DNA from: Chitinophaga sp. Cy-1792 | GTDB lineage: Bacteria; Bacteroidota; Bacteroidia; Chitinophagales; Chitinophagaceae | Length of the DNA: 64,000 nt | Direction: 5' to 3' | Assembly (NCBI RefSeq): GCF_011752935.1 | Contig: NZ_VWWO01000001.1 | Coordinates: 3,038,001-3,102,000 of the forward strand | Part shown: piece after piece, positions 42,991 to 50,580 of the stretch | How positions within the stretch are numbered: the first letter of the stretch is position 1 | Layout of the letters: the number at the start of each line of letters is the position of its first letter | Made by a program: the position numbers and the translations under genes | The notes under the pieces: model-generated | The model's database searches: none | The model's input: only the letters and a program-made list of their open reading frames with translations | What the model was told of the DNA's origin: nothing

Positions 42991-43896
42991 ATGAAACGAT
43001 TAGCCACCACCCTCATTTGCTGCCTGCTTTTCGTAGCAGCCTTTTCCCAGAAAACAGATAAAAAACTGGAAGCCATACTGGCACCGATGTTAAAGGATTT
43101 CCATGGCCAGGTGGGCATCTATGTACATCATCTGAAAAAAAATAAAATAGTCGCGATTGATGCTGATACGCTGTTTCCTACTGCCAGTATGATCAAAACC
43201 ACGATCCAGGCAGGGATATTTAATAAGATAGCAGCGGGAGAATTGAAATATAACCAGGAGCTGATTTACAAAGATTCCCTCTTGTATGCCGGGGAGGATA
43301 TCCTGGGTTCTTTTAAGAATGGAGAAAAGATCTACCTGGATAAAGTATTGATGCTGATGCTGACGATGAGTGATAATACTGCGAGTTTATGGTTACAGGG
43401 GTTGGCAGGAGGAGGATTGACCATTAACAGCTGGCTGGAGGCCAATGGTTTCAAGCAGTTGCGGGTGAATTCAAGAACACCGGGAAGGGAAGTCAACAGG
43501 AAGCAGTATGGCTGGGGGCAGACAACACCTTATGAGATGGCGAGGTTAATGGAGATGATTTACAGGGGAGTCGTGATTGATAAGAATAGTAGCGAGCGTA
43601 TGTACAGGAATTTAACGCGCAATTACTGGGATGGGCAGGGATTATTGCAGGTCCCGGAGAATGTCAGAACAGCGTCTAAGAATGGGGCGGTGGATGAATC
43701 CAGGTCGGAGGTCATTATGGTAAATGCACCTCACGGCGATTATGTATACTGCATTGCAACAAAGAATAATGCAGATCAAAGCTGGAACCGGGATAATGAA
43801 GCCTGGCAGTTACTGAGAAGGGTGGGTTATGCGATTTGGAAGCACTACGAACCTAATAGCAAATGGAAGCCTGACCCCGGCGTGGGGAAGTTCTGA
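42991..43896 (+). CDS. Class-A-beta-lactamase-like serine hydrolase
   Basis: This 301-residue periplasmic protein has a signal peptide (1-19, ending FSQ) and the penicilloyl-serine-transferase fold. Visible active-site elements are Ser66-x-x-Lys69 (TASMIKT) and Ser127-Asp128-Asn129 (TMSDNTASL). Lys230-Asn231-Gly232 (SKNG) stands where KTG is usual. An omega-loop Glu167 (GREVNR) lacks the exact ExxLN spacing of classical class A enzymes. It could be a beta-lactamase or a related peptidase, and resistance cannot be inferred from sequence alone. It is transcribed downstream of bshB1. Confidence 0.82.
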   Translation: MKRLATTLICCLLFVAAFSQKTDKKLEAILAPMLKDFHGQVGIYVHHLKKNKIVAIDADTLFPTASMIKTTIQAGIFNKIAAGELKYNQELIYKDSLLYAGEDILGSFKNGEKIYLDKVLMLMLTMSDNTASLWLQGLAGGGLTINSWLEANGFKQLRVNSRTPGREVNRKQYGWGQTTPYEMARLMEMIYRGVVIDKNSSERMYRNLTRNYWDGQGLLQVPENVRTASKNGAVDESRSEVIMVNAPHGDYVYCIATKNNADQSWNRDNEAWQLLRRVGYAIWKHYEPNSKWKPDPGVGKF

Positions 43897-43920
43897 AAGT
43901 ACAACGGGACCCGCTAAACA

Positions 43921-44040
43921 TTAGATGAACAGATCTCTGGTAGCGTCGAATTCATCTTGTTTTATGATACTGTTTTTGATAAACGGAATCAGGGCAAGTC
44001 CAATCGTAAGAACAACGAGTACAAAATATTTCTTTTTCAT
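43921..44040 (-). CDS. Small single-span membrane peptide
   Basis: This 39-residue open frame on the minus strand reads MKKKYFVLVVLTIGLALIPF, then a polar tail KNSIIKQDEFDATRDLFI. It has a basic N-terminus, one hydrophobic helix (about 5-21) and an acidic end. An ATG six bases upstream would add ME. It lies in a 420-base stretch otherwise without genes. The pattern is protein-like but the size allows chance. Confidence 0.45.
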   Translation of the reverse strand: MKKKYFVLVVLTIGLALIPFIKNSIIKQDEFDATRDLFI

Positions 44041-44229
44041 TTCCATGCTAATTTTAATTAAGTCCGATTATATAACTAAATAACGTGCCAAAAAGTTACA
44101 GAAATCCCATAATAATGTTATTCGGGAGGTTATTTTTTTGTTTATAGGAGAAAAGCAGGAGGAAACTAGCTGTTATAGGTTGGAAAGCCTAATATATAAG
44201 CAATCTCTATGTCACATTTTTAAAATCTA

Positions 44230-44261
44230 TTTGATTAATAATGAATGTAAAGTGATCTTTG
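44230..44261 (+). promoter_or_regulatory. Promoter of the peroxiredoxin gene
   Basis: TTTG (44230-44233), a 20-base spacer and GATCTTTG (44254-44261) form a near-consensus Bacteroidota promoter about 55 bases before the ATG. Confidence 0.6.
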
Positions 44262-44316
44262 CGCCCGGAAAAAATACAATCGCTATAATCTGCAAATCAA
44301 AAATCGAAATAGAATT

Positions 44317-44868
44317 ATGAAAAATGTTATCTTATCCGTTGGGTCAGAATTTCCTGAGTTCAAAAAAACGGCTGTAGTTTCTATCGAAAAGGGTAAAGAA
44401 TTTTACGAACTGTCTTCTGAAGAACTGAAAGCTTCTGGCAAATGGATGGTGATGTTCTGGTGGCCTAAAGATTTTACTTTTGTTTGTCCTACCGAGATTG
44501 CTGAATTCAACAAACATGCACAGGATTTCGCTGACCGTGATGCGGTACTGATTGGTGCTTCAACTGACAGTGAGTTCGTACATGCTGCATGGAGAAGAGA
44601 TCACGAAGATCTGCGTGGTCTGCAGTTCCCAATGCTGGCTGATACTTCTAAATCTCTGGCAGAAGAGCTGGGTATTCTGGAAGCAAACGAAAAAGTTGCA
44701 TACCGTGCTACTTACATTGTAGATCCACAAGGTATTGTTCGTTGGGTATCTCTGTACGATCTGTCTGTAGGTCGTAGCGTGAAAGAAGTACTGCGTGTAC
44801 TGGATGCACTGCAAACAGATGAGCTGTGCCCTTGCAACTGGCAGAAAGGTGAAGCTACCCTCGCTTAA
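44317..44868 (+). CDS. Peroxiredoxin (AhpC/TSA family)
   Basis: This 183-residue thiol peroxidase reduces hydrogen peroxide and organic peroxides in the cytosol. The peroxidatic Cys57 lies in FTFVCPTEIAEF, with FWWPKD before it. A C-terminal DELCPCNW segment offers Cys171 and Cys173 as resolving cysteines. YIVDPQGIVRWVSLYDLSVGRSVKEVLRVLDALQ is the usual AhpC end. The AhpD-like gene follows 93 bases downstream, suggesting that this pair works without AhpF. It has a good promoter of its own. Confidence 0.92.
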   Translation: MKNVILSVGSEFPEFKKTAVVSIEKGKEFYELSSEELKASGKWMVMFWWPKDFTFVCPTEIAEFNKHAQDFADRDAVLIGASTDSEFVHAAWRRDHEDLRGLQFPMLADTSKSLAEELGILEANEKVAYRATYIVDPQGIVRWVSLYDLSVGRSVKEVLRVLDALQTDELCPCNWQKGEATLA

Positions 44869-44961
44869 TCGGCAATAATTACATTACAATAAAGCGGGGA
44901 AACAGGAAATGCGGTAGCATGGTCTGTTTCCCCAGGTTTTAACAGAATACACAAAACATAT

Positions 44962-45549
44962 ATGTTCGCAACAACAAATCAGGATACCGCTATTCAATTG
45001 TTAGAAGCTGTTGGTTTAGCAGAGCAGCCGGTATCAGAAAAGCTGCAGGCTTTAGTGAATGCAGATGCCCGTTACCTGAAGGATCTGAAAATTAACGTAA
45101 CCAATTCGCTGGGAGCTGCGTCTCTGAGCAAGAAGGAAGCCTATCTGATAGGTCTGTCTGTTGCGGTAAACGAGAGAAATGCGGCTTTAGAGGCTTCATT
45201 TGCGCGAATGGCAGCAGCAGAAGGTGCGAGTGAGAAGGAGATAGCAGAAGCGATCAGCTGTACTTCGCTGATGAGTGCCAATAACGTGTACTATCGTTTC
45301 AGACATTTTGTAAATAAGGAGTTTTATACGGCCACCTCTGCAGGTATCCGTATGAGTATTATGGCTAACCCTGTGCTGGGGAAAGAGTTTTTCGAGCTGT
45401 TAAGCCTGGTGATTTCTGCGCTGAATGGTTGTGAAATGTGTGTAACTTCGCATGAAGAAGCGGTGGTGAAGCATGGTACTGAACCACAGCGTGTTTTGGA
45501 TGCTGTCAGACTTGGAGCTGTGCTGAAGAGTCTGATTGTATTATTATAA
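44962..45549 (+). CDS. AhpD-like/carboxymuconolactone decarboxylase-family protein
   Basis: This 195-residue all-helical protein has the AhpD redox motif as NGCEMCVTSHEEAVVKHG, with Cys157, Cys160 and His164. AhpD-type proteins act as disulfide reductases for AhpC, drawing electrons from a lipoyl or thioredoxin system. The two halves (ASLSKKEAYLIGLSVAVNERN and the CxxC half) are the usual duplicated CMD fold. Its position after the peroxiredoxin supports the assignment. Confidence 0.88.
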   Translation: MFATTNQDTAIQLLEAVGLAEQPVSEKLQALVNADARYLKDLKINVTNSLGAASLSKKEAYLIGLSVAVNERNAALEASFARMAAAEGASEKEIAEAISCTSLMSANNVYYRFRHFVNKEFYTATSAGIRMSIMANPVLGKEFFELLSLVISALNGCEMCVTSHEEAVVKHGTEPQRVLDAVRLGAVLKSLIVLL

Positions 45550-45663
45550 TAAATATTTGAATCGGGGGACAGATGAAAATTTGCTCCATAAAAAATTGAT
45601 TATTAATCATTTGCGTAGTTGTTTTTCGTGTTGGCGCTGCCATTATAATCATGAATTTTCGAA

Positions 45664-45693
45664 TTTGTTAATAAATTCATGTAATTATATTTG
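45664..45693 (+). promoter_or_regulatory. Promoter of the rpmB-rpmG operon
   Basis: TTTG (45664-45667), an 18-base spacer and TATATTTG (45686-45693) match the Bacteroidota consensus closely, as expected for highly expressed ribosomal genes. Confidence 0.7.
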
Positions 45694-45742
45694 CAAAATC
45701 CACATAAAAATTCGACTTTTGCATTCCTAAATTTTAAGAATC

Positions 45743-45979
45743 ATGGCAAGAGTATGTCAGGTGACAGGAAAGAAGCCGATTACAGGTCACCATGTTTCCT
45801 TCTCCAATATCAAGACAAAGAGAAGGTTTCTGCCTAACCTGCAGAAAAAACGTTTTTTCCTGGCGGAAGAAGACAAATGGATATCTTTGAAAGTATCTGC
45901 TGACGGTTTAAGAACCATCAATAAAAGAGGTTTGTATGCAGTAGTGAAGGAATTGCGTGCAGCTGGTCAGGAAATCTAA
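45743..45979 (+). CDS. rpmB: 50S ribosomal protein L28
   Basis: This 78-residue basic ribosomal protein has [39 protein letters not shown] at the N-terminus and [21 protein letters not shown] at the C-terminus, the standard L28 pattern. It heads the rpmB-rpmG-DUF4295 unit conserved in Bacteroidota, behind a strong promoter. Confidence 0.97.
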   Translation: MARVCQVTGKKPITGHHVSFSNIKTKRRFLPNLQKKRFFLAEEDKWISLKVSADGLRTINKRGLYAVVKELRAAGQEI

Positions 45980-46008
45980 TTCGTGGACTCACTTAATTTG
46001 TATACAAA

Positions 46009-46191
46009 ATGGCAAAAAAAGGTAATAGAGTGCAGGTAATCCTGGAATGCACTGAGCATAAAAACTCAGGTCTCGCAGGTACTTCCCGCTACATCTCTGT
46101 AAAAAATAAGAAAAACACTCCTGAACGTCTGGAGCTGAAAAAGTACAACCCTATCATGAGAAAGGTGACTGTACACAAAGAAATTAAATAG
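46009..46191 (+). CDS. rpmG: 50S ribosomal protein L33
   Basis: This 60-residue ribosomal protein reads [19 protein letters not shown], with [23 protein letters not shown] following, the L33 signature. It retains only one of the zinc-type cysteines (Cys14), so it is a non-zinc or partly degenerate form. It lies 29 bases after rpmB. Confidence 0.96.
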   Translation: MAKKGNRVQVILECTEHKNSGLAGTSRYISVKNKKNTPERLELKKYNPIMRKVTVHKEIK

Positions 46192-46265
46192 TTAATTGTT
46201 GATGGTTGATGGTTGTTTTGCATACCAGCCATATAACCATTAGTCCATAAAAACAATATAATACC

Positions 46266-46439
46266 ATGGCAAAAGCAGCTTCAAAGAACTCGAAAGTAAA
46301 GGATTTAAAAGCAGCAGCTGACGCGAAAGTTTGGACCAAAGTGGTGAAAGCAGTGCGTTCTCCTAAAACTGGTGCTTATACTTTCAAAGAGGCTATCGTG
46401 CACAAAGATAAAGTGCAGGAACACATCAACGCAAAGTAA
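46266..46439 (+). CDS. DUF4295 small protein
   Basis: This 57-residue basic protein starts MAKAASKNSKVKDLKAAADA and contains VVKAVRSPKTGAYTFKEAIVHKDKVQEHI, the DUF4295 signature. In Bacteroidota this gene sits directly between rpmG and ftsY, as here, and its product is thought to be ribosome-associated. It is followed by a terminator. Confidence 0.92.
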   Translation: MAKAASKNSKVKDLKAAADAKVWTKVVKAVRSPKTGAYTFKEAIVHKDKVQEHINAK

Positions 46440-46462
46440 TTCGGCTTTACTAATCATACTAA

Positions 46463-46493
46463 AAAAGCTGTCCCTCTTGGGACGGCTTTTTGT
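46463..46493 (+). terminator. Terminator of the rpmB-rpmG-DUF4295 operon
   Basis: AAAAGCTGTCCC pairs with GGGACGGCTTTT (one G-T pair) around CTCT and is followed by T residues. Confidence 0.85.
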
Positions 46494-46524
46494 GTTTCTA
46501 TGCGCCTTCGAGACTTTTTCTTTT

Positions 46525-46669
46525 TCTCGCAAAGAAGCAAAGCAGCAAAGGATTATGTTTTGCTGTTTTCCTTTGCAGATAGTAGTGTTTGCAGAAACAA
46601 TATTGAAGTTGTGCAAACAAGAAATTGTGGGTCTTTGCTGCTTAGCTCCTTATGCTGCTTTGCGTGAGG
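46525..46669. repeat. Decayed inverted repeat of CTTTGCTGC units
   Basis: The region between DUF4295 and ftsY has no gene. The segment TCTCGCAAAGAAGCAAAGCA (46525 on) and the opposite-strand-like TCTTTGCTGCTTAGCTCC...TGCTGCTTTGCGTGAGG (46632-46669) are inverted, imperfect copies rich in CTTTGC. They resemble the short dispersed CTTTGCG repeats seen between Bacteroidota genes. Confidence 0.45.
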
Positions 46670-46825
46670 CAAGCGCCGCAGGCGTCATCCCCACTGCCAT
46701 TTTGCTAGAAAAACCCTGCTGGCGTAATCTTTGCACAAGAAGAAACCGGGAAAAACCCGTAATTTAGCGACCTGTTTGAATTGCAAAAATGACAGGAACT
46801 GCATTACAGACCTATTATAACTAAT

Positions 46826-47788
46826 ATGAGCTTTTTCAAAAATCTATTTTCCAGAGAGAAAAAGGAAAGCCTGGACCAGGGCCTCCAGAAAACAAAAGAA
46901 AGTTTCCTCTCCAGGATCGGCCGTGCTATTGCTGGTAAGTCTACTGTTGATACCGAAGTATTGGATAACCTTGAAGATGCCCTCGTTTCTGCTGACGTTG
47001 GTGTTGATACGACCGTAAAAATCATTGACAGAATTGAGCAACGCGTTGCTAAAGATAAATACTTGGGAACCAGTGAATTGAACCGTTTACTGCAAGAAGA
47101 AATTGCAGCATTGCTGGTAGATGCACCTGATAGCGGCTTCCGCGATTTTGATGTTCCTGCCGGTAAAAAACCTTATGTTATTATGGTGGTAGGCGTGAAT
47201 GGTGTAGGTAAAACTACTACCATCGGTAAACTCGCCTATAACTTTAAGAAAGCAGGTAAATCTGTACTCCTCGGCGCTGCTGATACCTTCCGCGCAGCAG
47301 CGGTAGATCAGCTGACTATCTGGAGTGAAAGAGTAGGGGTGCCTATCGTGAAACAGGCCATGGGTTCCGATCCGGGTGCTGTTGCATTCGATACCGTACA
47401 GAGCGGTGCAGCCAAGGATGTAGACGTAATTATTATTGATACTGCCGGCCGACTGCATAACAAACTCCACCTCATGGACGAGCTGAGTAAAATCAAGCGC
47501 GTAATGAAAAAGGTAATACCGGATGCACCGCATGAAGTATTGCTGGTGCTGGATGGTTCCACCGGACAAAATGCCGTTGAACAGGCCCGTCAGTTTACCG
47601 CTGCCACTGAAGTAACTTCCCTCGCCATTACCAAATTAGATGGTACTGCCAAAGGTGGCGTTGTACTGGCCATTGCCAATCAGTTCAAAATCCCGGTAAA
47701 ATATATCGGCATCGGCGAAAAAATGGAAGATTTGCAGGTATTCGATAAAAATGCCTTCGTAGATTCTCTGTTTAGCGCAAATGACTGA
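46826..47788 (+). CDS. ftsY: Signal recognition particle receptor FtsY
   Basis: FtsY docks ribosome-SRP complexes at the inner membrane. The 320-residue protein has a short charged N-terminal region, the N domain (about 20-100), and the GTPase NG domain with GVNGVGKTTTIGKLA (P-loop), DTFRAAAVDQL, IIDTAGRLHNK, and TKLDGTAKGG. It ends with the DLQVFDKNAFVDSLF helix. The long acidic A domain of enterobacterial FtsY is missing, as usual in Bacteroidota. It follows the ribosomal genes in the conserved order. Confidence 0.96.
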   Translation: MSFFKNLFSREKKESLDQGLQKTKESFLSRIGRAIAGKSTVDTEVLDNLEDALVSADVGVDTTVKIIDRIEQRVAKDKYLGTSELNRLLQEEIAALLVDAPDSGFRDFDVPAGKKPYVIMVVGVNGVGKTTTIGKLAYNFKKAGKSVLLGAADTFRAAAVDQLTIWSERVGVPIVKQAMGSDPGAVAFDTVQSGAAKDVDVIIIDTAGRLHNKLHLMDELSKIKRVMKKVIPDAPHEVLLVLDGSTGQNAVEQARQFTAATEVTSLAITKLDGTAKGGVVLAIANQFKIPVKYIGIGEKMEDLQVFDKNAFVDSLFSAND

Positions 47789-48034
47789 GACCTATAAGAT
47801 TATAAAATCTATCTCATTATTTGAATAATAATCTGCTTAAATATTTACTTTAAGTGGTATTCTACTAATCAGCAGATAAACAAATACGTTATATTCGCAA
47901 TAGCTTAATTGTTGCCTGCTGGTTAGTACCAATCCCAATAATTTCTTACTGACTAGTTTAGCTGCTTCGTAACCCTGCCATTCATTAAATTAGAGTTGTC
48001 GTTTTTTTGGAACAATTAATTACAATTCGCGATT

Positions 48035-48913
48035 ATGAATATAAAAAGCATAGATCGAGTTGATAAGATCACGCCGGAAGACTTCAGAAAGCACTACTAT
48101 GAACCCAGGAAACCTGTTGTAATAACAGGAATAAGTAACGATTGGATAGCAAAGGACAAATGGACCTGGGATTATTTCAAGTCTATCGTAGGTGATAAAA
48201 CAGTAGGTGTATATAATAATACACGTGCTGATGCCAATACCCCCGTTAACGGCGCCGATGACTACATTAAATTCGGCGATTACCTGGATATGATCCAGAA
48301 AGGACCTGTAGCCCTGAGAATTTTCCTCTTCAACATTTTCCAGCATGCCCCGGAGCTTACGCAAGACTTCGTCTGGCCGGATATTTATGCGAAAGGGTTA
48401 TTGAAAAAATACCCGATGTTGTTTGTAGGAGGTGCAGGTTCGGTGGCGCATATGCATTATGATATCGATCTCTCCCATATTTTTCATACACAGTTTGTAG
48501 GCCGTAAGCGTGTATTATTGCTGGAGAATGACCAGTCGCCCTACATTTACCGTATGCCATTTACGGTAGAGAGTGCTGCAAGTTTTGTTAACTGGCATGA
48601 GCAGCTGAATACGACAGAATATCCTGCGCTGAACTATGCGAGTGGTTATACCACTATCCTGGAGCATGGCGATACACTCTTCATGCCTGGCGGTTACTGG
48701 CATCATATGGAGTATATGGATGGCGGATTTGCCATGAGTTTAAGGGCACTGGACCAATCATTGGCGGGAAAGCTGAACGGGCTCTATCATATCGTAGGTT
48801 TAAGAGGAATGAATAACATACTGATCAGGCTGGCACCGCAGTGGTGGTACCATAAAAAGCGGGAACTGGCACAGGGTAGGGCTAATAAAGTATTAAAATT
48901 AATTGAAGTCTGA
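48035..48913 (+). CDS. JmjC/cupin_8-type Fe(II)/2-oxoglutarate oxygenase
   Basis: This 292-residue protein begins with the Cupin_8 layout: RKPVVITGISNDWIAKDKWTWDYFKSIVGDKTVGVY. The iron facial triad is visible as His141-Tyr-Asp143 (AHMHYDID) and a distal His in GGYWHHMEY (His223 or His224). Such enzymes hydroxylate proteins, RNA or small molecules; the bacterial substrate is unknown. It stands alone between ftsY and rimO, with 246 gene-free bases before it. Given the neighbours, a translation-related protein substrate is plausible but unproven. Confidence 0.82.
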   Translation: MNIKSIDRVDKITPEDFRKHYYEPRKPVVITGISNDWIAKDKWTWDYFKSIVGDKTVGVYNNTRADANTPVNGADDYIKFGDYLDMIQKGPVALRIFLFNIFQHAPELTQDFVWPDIYAKGLLKKYPMLFVGGAGSVAHMHYDIDLSHIFHTQFVGRKRVLLLENDQSPYIYRMPFTVESAASFVNWHEQLNTTEYPALNYASGYTTILEHGDTLFMPGGYWHHMEYMDGGFAMSLRALDQSLAGKLNGLYHIVGLRGMNNILIRLAPQWWYHKKRELAQGRANKVLKLIEV

Positions 48914-48987
48914 AGCGCGGGAAAGCGGTTGTAAAAAATTGACTTGCAATCGTTTATCTTTAATTTCATAATTAACAATTCTTTTGT

Positions 48988-48995
48988 TAACTTTG
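48988..48995 (+). promoter_or_regulatory. -7 element of rimO
   Basis: TAACTTTG matches TAnnTTTG exactly and lies 93 bases before the GTG used for rimO; no clear -33 element is present. Confidence 0.5.
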
Positions 48996-49080
48996 CACCT
49001 TCCAAATTCAACCCCCACTAAGGCTCAAAGTCACGTACAGTAAGTCTGCTGTTTTATTATGTTAGTGTCTGTGTGTCTTC

Positions 49081-50442
49081 GTGGCGGTAGCGGAACAGGA
49101 AAATTCTGGTCCGCATGCTCTAAAACATTCGCCCTTGAAGACGAAAACTTTAAAGAAAGACAAGGTTAATATTATTACGCTTGGTTGTTCCAAGAACATG
49201 GTTGATTCGGAAGTATTGAGCGGTCAGCTCGCTGCTAACGAAATTGACGTTGTACATGAGAGTACAAAAAGAGACCACAACATTGTAGTTGTGAATACCT
49301 GCGGTTTTATCGACAAAGCCAAGGAAGAATCCATCAACACCATCCTGGAACAAGTAGAACTCAAAGAAAGAGGTAAACTGGACAAAGTTTATGTTACCGG
49401 CTGTTTGAGCGAGCGTTACCGTGGTGATCTCGAAGCTGAGATCGCAGGTGTGGATGCGTGGTTCGGCACAATGGAATTGCCGCTGATCCTCAAGAAATTT
49501 GATGCTGATTATAAGGCTGAGCTGATAGGAGAGCGTTTACTTAGTACTCCTTCCCATTATGCTTACCTGAAAATTGCAGAAGGATGTAACCGTACCTGTG
49601 CATTTTGTGCTATTCCACTGATGCGCGGACAACACGTTTCCAAACCAATTGAAGAGCTGGTTGCGGAAGCGGAGAAACTGGTTAAATCTGGTGTAAGGGA
49701 AATCATGCTGATTGCACAGGAGCTGACCTATTACGGTCTGGACCTTTACAAAAAGCGTCGCCTAGGTGATCTGATGCGTGCACTGGCACAGGTAGAAGGA
49801 TTGGAATGGATACGTCTGCATTATGCTTATCCTACCAAATTCCCGCTGGAAGTGCTGGATGTAATGAATGAGTTTCCGAATATCTGCAAATACCTGGATA
49901 TGCCTTTACAACATGCCTCCAATGGTATGCTGAAAGCCATGAAACGCCAGATAACCCGCGAAGAAATTGAAGAGCTCGTTCAGGCTATCCGTGAAAAAGT
50001 ACCAGGCATTGCGCTGCGTACCACACTGATTGCCGGCTTCCCTGGTGAAACCGAGGAAGATGTGGAAGAACTCAAAAGTTTCCTCGAAAGAATGCGCTTC
50101 GACCGTGTAGGCGTATTCACCTACAGCCATGAAGAAGGTACCAGTGCCTACGAACTGGAAGACAATATCCCGGCTGAGGAAAAAGAAAGAAGAGCACAGG
50201 ATATTATGGCTGTGCAACAGGAGATCTCCCTGGAAAAGAACCAGGAAATGGTTGGGAAGATCTTCAAAGTAATCGTAGACAAGAAAGAGTCCGGCAGGTA
50301 TCTAGCCCGCACTGAATTTGACTCTGTGGAAGTAGATAATGAAGTGATAATAAATACCACCAAACGCCTTAAACCCGGCGACTTCGTGGAGGTTCGTATC
50401 ACGAAAGCATTTGACTACGACCTCGAAGGAGAACTGGTGTAA
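49081..50442 (+). CDS. rimO: Ribosomal protein S12 methylthiotransferase RimO
   Basis: RimO is a radical SAM enzyme that methylthiolates an aspartate of ribosomal protein S12. It has the N-terminal MTTase domain with three cysteines (LGCSKNMVDSEV, NTCGFI, VTGCLSERY), the radical SAM motif GCNRTCAFCAIPLMRG (CxxxCxxC), and a C-terminal TRAM domain (about 385-450). The GTG at 49081 gives 453 residues. A TTG at 49135 would give MKTKTLKKDKVNIITLGCSKN, closer to the usual family start, and may be the true one. It completes the rpmB to rimO block. Confidence 0.94.
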   Translation: MAVAEQENSGPHALKHSPLKTKTLKKDKVNIITLGCSKNMVDSEVLSGQLAANEIDVVHESTKRDHNIVVVNTCGFIDKAKEESINTILEQVELKERGKLDKVYVTGCLSERYRGDLEAEIAGVDAWFGTMELPLILKKFDADYKAELIGERLLSTPSHYAYLKIAEGCNRTCAFCAIPLMRGQHVSKPIEELVAEAEKLVKSGVREIMLIAQELTYYGLDLYKKRRLGDLMRALAQVEGLEWIRLHYAYPTKFPLEVLDVMNEFPNICKYLDMPLQHASNGMLKAMKRQITREEIEELVQAIREKVPGIALRTTLIAGFPGETEEDVEELKSFLERMRFDRVGVFTYSHEEGTSAYELEDNIPAEEKERRAQDIMAVQQEISLEKNQEMVGKIFKVIVDKKESGRYLARTEFDSVEVDNEVIINTTKRLKPGDFVEVRITKAFDYDLEGELV

Positions 50443-50475
50443 GCAGCGCGCTGAAAAACCTGCGTTGCCTCTTTG

Positions 50476-50564
50476 CTTCAGGCAAAAGGCCTGAAGTAAC
50501 AGAAAAAATATTTCAAAAGTCCCCGCAATAAACGGGCACTGTTACTAAGGCTCCCGACGGAGCC
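50476..50564 (+). promoter_or_regulatory. Hairpin-rich leader upstream of the DEAD-box helicase gene
   Basis: CTTCAGGC pairs with GCCTGAAG (50476-50496). GGCTCC pairs with GGAGCC around CGAC (50549-50564), ending 16 bases before the ATG. An ATG-TAA minimal frame (50571-50576) sits between the last hairpin and the start. This could be a translational control region; the first hairpin might instead end rimO. Confidence 0.4.
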
Positions 50565-50580
50565 GGATCAATGTAAATCA

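Noticed and set aside
44138..44320. 60-codon frame before the peroxiredoxin gene
   Set aside because: It covers the promoter region, starts at a weak codon and lacks protein-like features.
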